64,000 nt of DNA from Phenylobacterium sp. CCH9-H3 (lineage in GTDB: Bacteria; Pseudomonadota; Alphaproteobacteria; Caulobacterales; Caulobacteraceae). Below the pieces are notes generated by a model. It worked only from the letters and a program-made list of their open reading frames with translations, did no database searches and had not been told where the DNA came from. A program made the position numbers and the translations under genes. The stretch spans positions 32,498 to 96,497 of the forward strand of contig NZ_LSJI01000025.1 in NCBI RefSeq assembly GCF_001557235.1, given 5' to 3'. This document shows, one piece after another, positions 17,869-26,655 of the stretch (its first letter is position 1; each line of letters starts with the position of its first letter).

Positions 17869-17882
17869 TGACAGCGCTGTCA
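17869..17882. promoter_or_regulatory. LacI-type operator (perfect palindrome)
   Basis: TGACAGCGCTGTCA is a perfect 14-bp palindrome with the central CG of LacI-family operators. It lies between the LacI gene end and the GH3 leader, with its centre 22 bp (two helical turns) from the centre of the related site at 17891-17904. Confidence 0.65.
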
Positions 17883-17890
17883 ATGAATTT

Positions 17891-17904
17891 CGATAACGCT
17901 AACA
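17891..17904 (-). promoter_or_regulatory. LacI-type operator, second copy upstream of GH3
   Basis: On the minus strand it reads TGTTAGCGTTATCG, 12 of 14 identical to the operator at 15062-15075 before the TonB receptor. This ties the GH3 and receptor promoters to one regulator. Confidence 0.6.
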
Positions 17905-17942
17905 TCGCAAGCCGGCGTCACCGCCGACGACGGAGCGGTCTT

Positions 17943-19010
17943 TCAGGGGCGATCGTGGCGCACGGGCGGCGGCGGGGCGGTCGATTCCCGCCCGATCACG
18001 ACATAGGCCACTTCGCGGACTCGCGGAGCGTCGTGGGTCGAATCCTGCGCATGGGCGATGATCATCCGCGCCGCAGCCTCGGCCATCTCGGCCACGGGCT
18101 GCCGTACCGTGGTCAGCTGCGGCGCCGAGAACTGGGCGCCGGGCGCATCGTCGAACCCCGCCACCGACACGTCGCCAGGTATCGACAGGCCCAGCCGCCT
18201 GGCCGCCTGGATCACGCCGAAGGCCATGTCGTCGTTGCTCGCGAAGATGGCCGTGGGCCGCGGATCGGCCGAAAGGATCCGCAGGCCGCATTCCAGGCCC
18301 GATGGGAAGGCGAAGTCACCCTCGGCGACCCACTCTTGTCGCATCTGCAGACCGTGCTGCGCCATCGCGGCCTCGAAGCCCTCGCGCCGCGCGCGGCTCG
18401 CCGCATAACGCGGGCTGCCGACGACGAAGCCGATGTCCCGGTGCCCCATGCGCGCAAGATAGGCCGTCATGTCGTAGGCCGCGCGGTGGTCGTCCATGTA
18501 CACGCGCCGGCCGCGCGACGGCTCCGTCTCGGCGCCGAGACGCACATAGGCCACACCGCGGCTGTCGAGAGCGTTCAGGACCACGGCGCTGTCCGACACC
18601 GGCGGCGTTAGGATCAGCCCGTCCGGACGCAGCGACGACACCATCGCCAGGATGTCCCGCTTGAGCGTGGCCGAGCCCACGTCCACAAGCTCGATCAGCA
18701 GATGGCAGCCGGCCTGGCGACACTCCATCAGCGCCCCGAGCTCCATCCGGCTGAGGTAGTCGTTGCCGCGTCCCGAGCGCCAGTGTTCGATGGTCAGCTC
18801 CGCGTCGACCAGCGCAGCGATGATGTAGGATCTGGCCCCCGCCAGCCCGCGCGCCGAGAGGCTCGGGCGATAGCCCAGGGATTCGGCGGCCTCTTCCACC
18901 TTCCGGCGCAACGCCTCGGTGACATTGGGCTTGCCGTTCAGGACCCGTGAGACCGACTTGATGGAGACGCCGGCGCGCTCCGCAACGTCGTAGATCGTGA
19001 CCGCGCTCAT
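17943..19010 (-). CDS. LacI-family transcriptional repressor
   Basis: 355 aa from ATG 19010, which has a GGGAGA ribosome site; a longer upstream open frame is ignored because MSAVTIYDVAERAGVSIKSV is the classic LacI N-terminus. The helix-turn-helix spans about residues 5-25, with the hinge helix SLGYRPSLSARGLAG. A periplasmic-binding-protein-like sugar domain follows (AALVDAEL, IFASNDDMAFGVIQAARRLG, GDVSVAGFDD). This closing block matches regulators of the SalR/CelR type that respond to glucosides. It is divergent from an MFS permease and upstream of GH3. Three matching operators are in reach. Confidence 0.93.
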   Translation of the reverse strand: MSAVTIYDVAERAGVSIKSVSRVLNGKPNVTEALRRKVEEAAESLGYRPSLSARGLAGARSYIIAALVDAELTIEHWRSGRGNDYLSRMELGALMECRQAGCHLLIELVDVGSATLKRDILAMVSSLRPDGLILTPPVSDSAVVLNALDSRGVAYVRLGAETEPSRGRRVYMDDHRAAYDMTAYLARMGHRDIGFVVGSPRYAASRARREGFEAAMAQHGLQMRQEWVAEGDFAFPSGLECGLRILSADPRPTAIFASNDDMAFGVIQAARRLGLSIPGDVSVAGFDDAPGAQFSAPQLTTVRQPVAEMAEAAARMIIAHAQDSTHDAPRVREVAYVVIGRESTAPPPPVRHDRP

Positions 19011-19091
19011 CGGGTCTCCCGCGCCGGGTGAGAATGGAGGCCCGCCGGCGCCGTCTCGCGGCGATTGCGCCGCGCCGCAGACCGCACCAGG

Positions 19092-20348
19092 ATGCCCTTC
19101 GTGTCCAGCGCTTTCCTTGCAGATGTCCCGCCACGACCGCAAGCCGCCAGCGGCGCCTTCCTGGCTGCGCTGGCGATCGCGCAGATGGGCGCCTTCCTGG
19201 CGTTCATGCCCCTGCTCACGATCCTCGCGCCGCTCAAGGCCGCCGCCATAGACCCGGCCGGCAAGGCCTGGATCCTGGCGCAGGTGGGCTTTTGGGGCGC
19301 GCTCGTGGCGGGCGGGGCCAATATCCTGGCCGGCGCGCTCAGCGACGGCACCCGCTCGCGCTTCGGCCGACGGCGGCCTTGGCTGATCGTCGGCGGCTTG
19401 GGCACGGCCGCGTCCTGCTTCGTCATCATGCGGGCAGATACGGCGTTCGAGCTGGTGGCGGGGGTCCTGCTGTTCCAGTTTTGCCTGAACCTGATGTTCG
19501 GGCCGCTGGTGGCCCTGCTCGCGGACGAAGTCCCGCCGGCGCAGCGCGGCCGCGCGGCCGCATTCATCGGCCTCGCCCCGCCCGCCGGCGCGTTGACCGG
19601 CGCCCTGCTCGTCGGCGTGGCCTTGCCGCAGGAGAGCGTCCGATACGGCGTCGTCGCGGGCCTGCTGCTCGTCGCCATGGTCCCAGTGCTGCTTCTGGCC
19701 CACGAGACGCCCACCGGCCCCAACGTCTTTCGTCTGGCCCGCCCTCACCGCGCCGGGAAATGGCGGCCTCTCCGGCTGACCCGCGACTTCTCCGTGGCGT
19801 GGCTCTCGCGACTGCTGATCCAGGCGGGGATCACCATCGTGTCGCTGTTCACGCTCTTCAACATCCAGGATCGCGCCGCGCCCCCCGGCGGCCTCGCGCC
19901 CGAGGCGCTGCTCGGCCTGCTCGTGATCGGGGCAAGCCTAGTCCAGATCGCCGCAAGCCTGGCCGGCGGCTTCCTGTCGGACCACCTTCGGCGTCGCAAG
20001 GCGTTCGTGCTCATGGCCGGTTTGATGGTGGCCGCCGCCGCCGTGCTCCTCGCCTTCAGCGCCGATTGGCGTCTGATGGCGGTCGCCTTCGCCATCTTCG
20101 GCGCCGGCTACGGGATCTTCACCGCCGTCGATGCGGCGCTGATCACCGAGGTGCTGCCGTCGGACCGCGACGCCGGCCGCGACCTGGGCGTGAGCAACCT
20201 GGCCAACACCCTGCCGCAGATGTTCGCCCCGATCCTCGGCGCGCTGCTGCTGCAGATCACCGCCGGCTACGCGTGGCTCTACCTCGCCGCCGGCGTGGCG
20301 GCCGCGACCGGCGGCCTGCTGATCCTGGCCGTCCGCCGCGCCCGCTGA
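19092..20348 (+). CDS. MFS permease, probable sugar transporter
   Basis: 418 aa from ATG 19092; an upstream TTG at 19065 would add nine residues. About 12 hydrophobic segments. The signature DGTRSRFGRRRPWLIVGG is typical of the SLC45/GPH-like sugar transporters, which have R-x-G-R-R-R-P after helix 3. FLSDHLRRRKAFVLMAGL marks the second half. It is divergent from the LacI repressor and next to GH3, so it probably takes up glucose or a glucoside made in the periplasm. A LacI-type operator was not seen in the short divergent gap. Confidence 0.88.
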   Translation: MPFVSSAFLADVPPRPQAASGAFLAALAIAQMGAFLAFMPLLTILAPLKAAAIDPAGKAWILAQVGFWGALVAGGANILAGALSDGTRSRFGRRRPWLIVGGLGTAASCFVIMRADTAFELVAGVLLFQFCLNLMFGPLVALLADEVPPAQRGRAAAFIGLAPPAGALTGALLVGVALPQESVRYGVVAGLLLVAMVPVLLLAHETPTGPNVFRLARPHRAGKWRPLRLTRDFSVAWLSRLLIQAGITIVSLFTLFNIQDRAAPPGGLAPEALLGLLVIGASLVQIAASLAGGFLSDHLRRRKAFVLMAGLMVAAAAVLLAFSADWRLMAVAFAIFGAGYGIFTAVDAALITEVLPSDRDAGRDLGVSNLANTLPQMFAPILGALLLQITAGYAWLYLAAGVAAATGGLLILAVRRAR

Positions 20349-20423
20349 GACCTGGACGGCTCGGCGCCGCCGCGGATTGACACAGGTCATGGCGAGGCCG
20401 GCTCGGGCGCGCAACCTGCGCCA

Positions 20424-20603
20424 ATGCTGACGACCTACGAGTTCTACATCGCCCAGAAAGACTCGCCGCCGCGCTTCGTGCCCGTCCTCTGCGCGTCGGA
20501 GCTCGAGCTCATGCGCCGCGCCCGCGAGATGCTGGCGCAGGAGAACGCCGAGTTCGTCGAAGTCCGCCGTGGGGGCGAAGTCCTCTTGCGCCTCGTGGGC
20601 TGA
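20424..20603 (+). CDS. Small conserved-looking protein, 59 aa
   Basis: A 59-aa frame starting MLTTYEFYIAQKDSPPRFVP and containing ALCA-like CASELELMRRAREMLAQENA and a C-terminal VEVRRGGEVLLRLVG. Composition (aromatic start, amphipathic helix, basic strand) and codon use look coding. It lies 75 bp after the MFS stop and 95 bp before mobA on the same strand. No family recognised. Similar tiny proteins beginning MLTTYEFY-like are plausible in relatives, but this could not be checked. Confidence 0.6.
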   Translation: MLTTYEFYIAQKDSPPRFVPVLCASELELMRRAREMLAQENAEFVEVRRGGEVLLRLVG

Positions 20604-20698
20604 GCCCCGACAACGACATTGATGGTCCTGCCAATCGCCCCGGAGGCGCTGATCGCGCCTCGCGTCGCCGTCCGCCGCCGTTCGCCTGGACGCAAGCG

Positions 20699-21319
20699 AT
20701 GAGGGGCCCCGTCGCCGTGGTGGTCCTGGCGGGCGGTGAGGGGCGCCGCATGGGCGGCGGCAAGCCGCTGCGGACCTTCGGCCAGACCACCCTCCTGGGC
20801 CAGGCCATCGCCCGCGCCCGGCGCTGGTCGCCCATCGTCGCCGTCGCCGTGCGCGCCAGGGATCAGATCGCCGGCGATATCGACGCACCGGTTCTGCTGG
20901 ACGATCCCTCGATCCCCGGCCCGGCGGCCGGCCTCGCCTCGGCCTTCGCCTTCGCCGCCGGTGCGAACACGGCGCGCTTCCTCACGCTGCCGTGCGACGC
21001 GCCGTGGCTGCCGGACGACCTTCTGGAGCGCCTGGATGCGGCGCTCGGCGATGAAGGCGTGGCGGTGGCGAGCAGCCTGGGCTGGCTGCACCCTACCTGC
21101 GCGCTCTGGCGGACCGACTGCGCCCGCCGACTGCCCGCCTACCTGGCGACGGGCGCGTCCCTGCGGGGCTTTGCAGCCGATTGCGGCATGATCCAGGTAG
21201 AGTGGGAGCCAGGTCCCGACGGCGACCCGTTCGCCAACGCCAATACGCCCGAAGATCTGGCCGCCCTGCAGCCCGGCGCCGGCCTGGGTCGAGGCGTCCC
21301 TGGAGATGGCGTGGGCTGA
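20699..21319 (+). CDS. mobA: Molybdenum cofactor guanylyltransferase
   Basis: 206 aa nucleotidyltransferase. The N-terminal loop VVLAGGEGRRMGGGKPLRTF is the GTP-binding signature. LPCDAPWLPDDLL holds the metal-binding aspartate, and FANANTPEDLAAL near the C-terminus is typical of MobA. It transfers GMP to molybdopterin to make the guanine dinucleotide cofactor. The related MocA (cytosine form, used by xanthine-oxidase-type enzymes) has a different signature, so this gene probably does not serve the isoquinoline-oxidoreductase-like enzyme at 51.7-54.4 kb. It starts with ATGA overlapping a 26-codon frame that I do not count as a gene. Confidence 0.85.
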   Translation: MRGPVAVVVLAGGEGRRMGGGKPLRTFGQTTLLGQAIARARRWSPIVAVAVRARDQIAGDIDAPVLLDDPSIPGPAAGLASAFAFAAGANTARFLTLPCDAPWLPDDLLERLDAALGDEGVAVASSLGWLHPTCALWRTDCARRLPAYLATGASLRGFAADCGMIQVEWEPGPDGDPFANANTPEDLAALQPGAGLGRGVPGDGVG

Positions 21320-21431
21320 GCGCGCGCGCCTCAGGCCAAACTTGCGGCAAACCGCAGGTTCGCCGCGGCGGCGACGGAAGATCGCGAGATCGAGCGCGCG
21401 TCCTGTCATCGTTCGGTCCTAGATAGCCGTC

Positions 21432-21962
21432 ATGGCCGACGGTGAGACGCGGAAGGAGGAGCTTGCCGGGTGGGTCGGCGAGCACGACGCGGCGCTGCGC
21501 GCGTTCGTCTCGCGGCGCGTGGCGGACCGGACACAGGCCGAGGACCTGGTGCAGGACACCTACCTGCGCCTGCTGCGCGCCGGCCCCGACACCGGCGCCG
21601 TACGCAACCCGCGGGGATTCCTGTTCCGGATCGCGTCTAACCTGATAGCCGACATGTTCCGCAAACGCCGGACGCGGCAGGAGGACGCCGGATGGGACGG
21701 GCCGCTCGCCCCCGTGCTGAGCGACGATGGAGTCGGCTCGCCCGAGCGGCGATTGATCGGTCGTGGGCGGCTGGAGCGCCTGGAACGCGCCCTGGCCGAC
21801 CTCACGCCGAAGGCGCGCGCCTGTGTCCACCTCGTCCGCTTCGAGGGCCTGACGCCGCGCCAGGCCGCCGCGCGGCTCGGTCTCACGGAAAAGGCGGTGA
21901 CGCGGCAGCTCGAGCGCGCCCTGGCTGCACTGGCGCGGGAGGTGGACGACGATGAACGCTGA
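21432..21962 (+). CDS. FecI-like ECF sigma factor
   Basis: 176 aa. Region 2 is HDAALRAFVSRRVADRTQAEDLVQDTYLRLLR, with RNPRGFLFRIASNLIADMFRKRR for region 2.4. Region 4 is LTPKARACVHLVRFEGLTPRQAAARLGLTEKAVTRQLERAL. This is the FecI iron-sigma subfamily. The stop overlaps the fecR-like gene by 11 bp, and a receptor with an STN signalling domain follows, giving a complete cell-surface signalling set. It should direct polymerase to the receptor promoter when ligand binds. Confidence 0.92.
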   Translation: MADGETRKEELAGWVGEHDAALRAFVSRRVADRTQAEDLVQDTYLRLLRAGPDTGAVRNPRGFLFRIASNLIADMFRKRRTRQEDAGWDGPLAPVLSDDGVGSPERRLIGRGRLERLERALADLTPKARACVHLVRFEGLTPRQAAARLGLTEKAVTRQLERALAALAREVDDDER

Positions 21963-22893
21963 CGGCCCCCGGCCCACCTCAGAAGCGCTCGCCGAGGCCT
22001 CGGCCTGGCTGGTGCGCCGCCAGTCCGGGGGCCTGGACGCCGAGGCGCAGGCCCAGCTCCGCCGCTGGCTGACGGCGGCGCCCGAGAACCCCGTAGCGCT
22101 GGACGCCGCGCTCGAAGCCTGGTCGGCCCTCGACGCCGATCCCGCCCTCGCCCGGCGCACGCGCCGCTCGGCGGCGGGCGCCGTTGCCGGCCGCACAGCC
22201 GCGCCCATGGCCGCCGCCCTCTGCGTCGCGGTTGGATCGTGGGCATGGTTCGGCTCGATCGAGACGAAGAGCTACGCCACCGGGATCGGCGAGGTGCGGA
22301 CAGTCGCGCTTGCCGACGGCTCCACCGTGCGCCTCGACGCCATGTCCCGGATCCGGGTGCGGCAGACGCTGCTGGCGCGTGACGTCGAGCTGTCGGCCGG
22401 TCAGGCCGTCTTCGATGTGGCGAAGGCGCGCTGGCGGCCGTTTCGGGTGAAGACGGACCAGATGCAGGTGACCGCGCTCGGCACCCGCTTCACGGTCTCC
22501 GAGCAGCCGCTGCGGGACCAGACCGACCTGCTGCAGGGCCGCGTCGAGGTGCTGCATCGCGCCAGCGGCCGCAAGGTCGAGCTTGCGCCCGGCGAAGGCG
22601 CATCGGCCGGCGTCGGCGGCCTGATCCGGGCGAAGACCGACGCGGAAGCCAGCCTCGCCTGGACCCGCGGCCGCATCGTCCTGCGCGACGTCCGCCTGGC
22701 CGACGCGGTCGGACGGTTCGCGCCGTACGCGCCGGGGACGGTGGTCTTCGGCGATCGGTGGATGGAGAGCCTGCGCGTGTCGGGCTCGTTCCGCACCACC
22801 GACCGGGAGGCCTTCCTGCGCTCGGTCGCCGACCTCAACGACCTGGGGCTCGAACGCCCGTCGGGCGACACCTGGCGGCTGGCCCGTCCGTGA
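21952..22893 (+). CDS. FecR-like anti-sigma / signal transducer
   Basis: 313 aa. The N-terminal DUF4880 cytoplasmic domain (EASAWLVRRQSGGLDAEAQAQLRRWL) binds the sigma factor. One membrane segment lies near AAPMAAALCVAVGSWAWFG (about residues 82-102). The periplasmic FecR domain carries YATGIGEVRTVALADGSTVRLDA and VTALGTRFTV. It relays ligand occupancy of the STN receptor to the sigma factor. It overlaps the sigma gene and ends 79 bp before the receptor. Confidence 0.93.
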   Translation: MNADGPRPTSEALAEASAWLVRRQSGGLDAEAQAQLRRWLTAAPENPVALDAALEAWSALDADPALARRTRRSAAGAVAGRTAAPMAAALCVAVGSWAWFGSIETKSYATGIGEVRTVALADGSTVRLDAMSRIRVRQTLLARDVELSAGQAVFDVAKARWRPFRVKTDQMQVTALGTRFTVSEQPLRDQTDLLQGRVEVLHRASGRKVELAPGEGASAGVGGLIRAKTDAEASLAWTRGRIVLRDVRLADAVGRFAPYAPGTVVFGDRWMESLRVSGSFRTTDREAFLRSVADLNDLGLERPSGDTWRLARP

Positions 22894-22972
22894 AATTTTC
22901 GCGACGGGCGGGGAAGCCGCGCCTGTTCCGCGTCATCCCCCGTAGAGCAGCACCGCTCGCAGGGGGAGTTTC

Positions 22973-25378
22973 ATGAGGATCCGCACCATCGCCGCCACGA
23001 CTTTGGCGGTCGCGCTGTCGGCGCCGGTCGCCGCCGTCGCCCAGGCGCGCGCCTTCACCATCGCCAGCCAGCCGCTGGACGCGGCGCTGTTGCAGCTCGC
23101 GCGGGAGGCCGACCGCAACGTGGCCTTCACGCCCGAGATGGTCGCCGGGCGGCGTTCCGCACCCGTCCGCGGGGCGGCCAGCGTCGAAGCCGCGCTCGGC
23201 CAGATGCTGCAGGGCTCGGGGCTTACCTATCGCCTGGGCGACGGCGGCGCGGTGACCATCGTGCGCCGGACGGAGGCGGTCCCGGCGCGGCCCGCGCCAG
23301 CCGCGCCGCGTCCCGCTGCGGGCCCGGTCGCCGCCACGGACGAGGGCGTGATCGGCGAGGTGATCGTCACCGTGCAGAAGCGGGCCCAGCGGGCGCAGGA
23401 CGTGCCGATCCCCATGACCGTCATCGACGGCGCCTCGATCGACGCCCTGCGGCTGGACAGCCTGCGTGACGTCTCGCGCGTGACGCCCGGCCTGCTGGTC
23501 TCCACGTTCAGCGCCAACAGTCCGGTGATCGCGATCCGCGGCGCCAGCAACACCTTCCAGCAGATCGGCGTGAACAAGCCGGTGTCCATCGTTGTCGACG
23601 ACGTCTTCCTGCCGCGCAACACGGTGGCGGACACCGAGCTGTTCGACCTGGCGTCGGTGCAGGTGCTCAAGGGGCCGCAGGGCACGCTCTTCGGCCGCAA
23701 CGTCACCGGCGGCGTGATCGTCATCGACACGGGCAGCCCCAGCCTCACCCAGCGCTCGGCCGTGGCGCAGGTCGGCTACGGCAATCACAACGCAGTGCAG
23801 CTGCGCGGTTCGGTTTCGTCGCCGCTGGGCGACCGCGCCGCCGCGCGCCTGACCGTCTCGATCCGCGACCGCGATGGCTACGGCCGCGACCGCCTCACCG
23901 GCCAGACCCTGGACGACCTGGAGAGCCGCAACGCCCGCGGCCAGGTCCGGCTGGTCCCGACCGAGAGCCTCGATCTTCTGGTCAGCGCCGACTACGCCGA
24001 GGACCACACCAACGGTCGCACCCTGTCGTCCAAGACCCTGGGCTCCGACGGCGACCGCCGCACCGCCGAGCTGGGGGTGCGCCAGCGCTTCGACCGCACC
24101 CTCTGGGGCGCCTCGGTGCGCGGGACCTGGGATGCGCCCTTCGGCCAGATCACCTCGATCACCGCCTATCGGGAGTCGCAGTCGGGCGAGCTGTATTCAG
24201 GCGTGGGCGCAAACTTCGCCTTCCTCACGAGCGGCAGCCAGCAGGTCAACGACGACTCCGACGCCCTGAAAACGTTCAGCCAGGAGGTGCGCTACGCCTC
24301 GCCCAAGTGGGCCTTCGGGGATTTCGTCGCCGGCCTCTACTACCTCGACGAGGAGGCGTCGCGCCGCCTGTCCCAGGTGGGTCTGGCGGCCCCCACGGGC
24401 GCCGTGGTCAGCAACCTGTTCCTGACCCAGGCCGTGGAGGCGACCAGCCTGGGCGTCTTCGTGGACGGCAACCTCAACCTGCCCGCCAACCTGCGCCTGA
24501 CGGTGGGCGGCCGCTATACGCATGACAAGAAGGAGGCCTCGCTCAACCGGCTGGACCGCATCAACGCCGTCGGCAGCTTCAACGTCGCAGGCGCCGAGGA
24601 GAGCTGGAGCGAGTTCACCCCGCGCGCCGTGCTGAGCTGGACCCCCACGACCGACGTCATGGTCTATGCGAGCCTCGCCAAGGGCTTCACCTCGGGCGGT
24701 TTCAACACCGAGGCGGCGACGGCCGCAGCCTTCCGGACGCCGTTCGCGCCGGAGACGGTGGTCAACTATGAGGCGGGGCTGAAGTCGCAGTGGTTCGACC
24801 GCCGCCTGCGGTTGAACGCATCGGTCTTCCGCATGAAGTACGACGACAAGCAGGAGCTGCTGTTCAACGGCCTGACGCGCATCCTGACGATCGTCAACGC
24901 CAGCGAGGCCACGTCGAAGGGGTTCGAGGTCGAGCTCTCGGCCACGCCCTTGCCGGGCGTCGACCTTGGGGTGAACTACGGCTACCTCGACACGCGTTAC
25001 GACGATTTCGTCATTCCGGGCGGCGCCAACAACACCGGCAACCGCCTCGGCTCGTCGCCCAAGGTGAAGTACAGCCTGCTGCTGGATGTCCGCCAGCCAC
25101 TCGGCGACTGGGGCCACGTGCTCGGCAACGCCACCTATACCCGGACCGGCGGCTACTTCACCGGCGCGGCGCGCGACCCGAACCTGTTCGTCGCGGCGTA
25201 CGACCTGATCAACGCCTCGGTGGGCGTCGAGACCGCCGACGGCCGATTTCGCCTGATGGCGTGGGGCAAGAACCTCGCCGACACGGACTATGTCCTGATC
25301 CCCTCCACCCAGGGCGTACTGGGCGAGTACCTCGGCGAGCCGCGCACCTACGGCGTCAGCTTCACGGCGCGGTTCTGA
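22973..25378 (+). CDS. TonB-dependent transducer with STN signalling domain (FecA-like)
   Basis: 801 aa. A signal peptide (to AVAQA) is followed by an STN domain at about residues 27-95 (FTIASQPLDAALLQLAREADRN ... GLTYRLGDGGAVTIVR). The TonB box region is GEVIVTVQKR, then the plug with LKGPQGTLFGRNVTGGVIVI and a barrel ending VSFTARF. The STN domain contacts the FecR-like protein, so this receptor both imports and signals. The stop overlaps the start of the next gene (TGATG). The barrel resembles receptors for polyphenol-like or unknown ligands rather than classic ferric citrate. Confidence 0.93.
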   Translation: MRIRTIAATTLAVALSAPVAAVAQARAFTIASQPLDAALLQLAREADRNVAFTPEMVAGRRSAPVRGAASVEAALGQMLQGSGLTYRLGDGGAVTIVRRTEAVPARPAPAAPRPAAGPVAATDEGVIGEVIVTVQKRAQRAQDVPIPMTVIDGASIDALRLDSLRDVSRVTPGLLVSTFSANSPVIAIRGASNTFQQIGVNKPVSIVVDDVFLPRNTVADTELFDLASVQVLKGPQGTLFGRNVTGGVIVIDTGSPSLTQRSAVAQVGYGNHNAVQLRGSVSSPLGDRAAARLTVSIRDRDGYGRDRLTGQTLDDLESRNARGQVRLVPTESLDLLVSADYAEDHTNGRTLSSKTLGSDGDRRTAELGVRQRFDRTLWGASVRGTWDAPFGQITSITAYRESQSGELYSGVGANFAFLTSGSQQVNDDSDALKTFSQEVRYASPKWAFGDFVAGLYYLDEEASRRLSQVGLAAPTGAVVSNLFLTQAVEATSLGVFVDGNLNLPANLRLTVGGRYTHDKKEASLNRLDRINAVGSFNVAGAEESWSEFTPRAVLSWTPTTDVMVYASLAKGFTSGGFNTEAATAAAFRTPFAPETVVNYEAGLKSQWFDRRLRLNASVFRMKYDDKQELLFNGLTRILTIVNASEATSKGFEVELSATPLPGVDLGVNYGYLDTRYDDFVIPGGANNTGNRLGSSPKVKYSLLLDVRQPLGDWGHVLGNATYTRTGGYFTGAARDPNLFVAAYDLINASVGVETADGRFRLMAWGKNLADTDYVLIPSTQGVLGEYLGEPRTYGVSFTARF

Positions 25379-26655
25379 TGGCAAGCCGCCGCGAGGTCCT
25401 GGCCGGCCTGCTGGCCGCGGCGGCGCAGCCCGCGGCGGCATCGCCGTCGGACCGTCCGGGCGAGCCGCTCTCGCCCTGGCGGCCCGGCCAGACCGACATC
25501 CACCACATCGCCACCGGCCGCGGCGACAGCGCGCTGATCGTCGGACCGGACGGCCGTACGCTGCTGATCGACGCCGGGGCCTCGGCCAGCCCGCCCGCCT
25601 CGTCCACGCCTGCCCGCCCGGATGCGAGCCGCAACCCCGGCGCCTGGATCGGCCGCTACGTTCGCCGCCGATTGGCGGACACCGGCGGATCGCAGCTCGA
25701 CGTCGCCGTGGCCACCCACATCCATCCCGACCACATCGGCGACCCGGCGGTAGGAGCCGCGGACCCGCGCGGATACGTTCGCACCGGGCTGAGCGAGGTG
25801 GCCGAACTCGTGCCGATCGGCCTGATCGTCGACCGCGGCGCGCCGGCCTACGAGGTCCCGGCCGTGGGCTCGGACCCCACCTGGGCCAACCACCGCCGCT
25901 TCGTGGCGGACAGGCTCCGGGCCGGCGGACGCGTGGAGGCCGTACGCGTCGGCGATACGGGACAGTTCGGCCCGGCGCGCGACGGCTTCGAAGTCCGGCC
26001 ACTGATCGCCAATGGCCGCGTCTGGAGCGGACGGGGCCTCGAGACACGCGACCTCTTCGCGGACCGGCCCGCGGGAGGGCCCCTGGACGAAAACCCCTGC
26101 TCGATCGGCCTGCGGCTGATCCATGGCCGGTTCCGCTATTTCACCGGCGGCGACCTCGTCAGCTACACCGGCGACGGCGCCACGCCCTGGCGCGACGTCG
26201 AGACCGCCGCCGCCCGGGCTTGCGGCCCCGTCGACGTGGCGGTCGCCCCTCATCACGGCATGTTCGACGCGGTGGGCGCGGACATGGCGCGCGCCCTGCG
26301 TCCCCGCGTCTGGGTGATCCAGGCCTGGCACGCGGCCCATCCGGGCATGCTGCAGCTTGAGCGGATGTTCAGCGCCCACCTCTATCCCGGCCCGCGCGAA
26401 GTGTTCGCCACCGGCCTCACCGACGCCAGCCGGCTCACCAACGACCGCCTCGTGCGCCGGATGGCGGCCAGCGACGGGCACGTCGTGGTCCGCGTCGCTG
26501 AGGGCGGCGGCTCGTACCGCGTCATCGTCACCTCGAACCGCGACGAGGCCGACCGGGTGGTCGCGGTGTTCGGTCCCTTCGCCTCCAGCAGCGCCGTTTC
26601 GGCGCCGTCCAGCCCGCGAGCGCCTACTCCAGATAGGTCGCCCGAAGGCGGGTGA
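25378..26655 (+). CDS. Exported metallo-beta-lactamase-fold hydrolase
   Basis: 425 aa. It starts MASRREVLAGLLAAAAQPAA, a twin-arginine-like signal (SRREVLAG), so the protein is probably exported folded. The MBL metal motif is THIHPDHIGD (His114, His116, Asp118, His119), with VGPDGRTLLIDAGA before it, FRYFTGGDLV (later Asp) and VAPHHGMFDA (last His). It resembles ComEC-type MBL domains. It is translationally coupled to the STN receptor, so it probably acts on the receptor's ligand or product. Its last 32 bp overlap the convergent phosphatase gene. Substrate unknown. Confidence 0.87.
   Translation: MASRREVLAGLLAAAAQPAAASPSDRPGEPLSPWRPGQTDIHHIATGRGDSALIVGPDGRTLLIDAGASASPPASSTPARPDASRNPGAWIGRYVRRRLADTGGSQLDVAVATHIHPDHIGDPAVGAADPRGYVRTGLSEVAELVPIGLIVDRGAPAYEVPAVGSDPTWANHRRFVADRLRAGGRVEAVRVGDTGQFGPARDGFEVRPLIANGRVWSGRGLETRDLFADRPAGGPLDENPCSIGLRLIHGRFRYFTGGDLVSYTGDGATPWRDVETAAARACGPVDVAVAPHHGMFDAVGADMARALRPRVWVIQAWHAAHPGMLQLERMFSAHLYPGPREVFATGLTDASRLTNDRLVRRMAASDGHVVVRVAEGGGSYRVIVTSNRDEADRVVAVFGPFASSSAVSAPSSPRAPTPDRSPEGG

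Noticed and set aside
20622..20702. 26-codon frame ending in ATGA overlap with mobA
   Set aside because: No ribosome site, arginine-rich low-complexity end, and no recognisable family; the overlap alone is not enough to call a gene.
21341..21358. Hairpin TTGCGG-CAAA-CCGCAG after mobA
   Set aside because: Stem of only five good pairs and no U-run; not enough for a terminator call.
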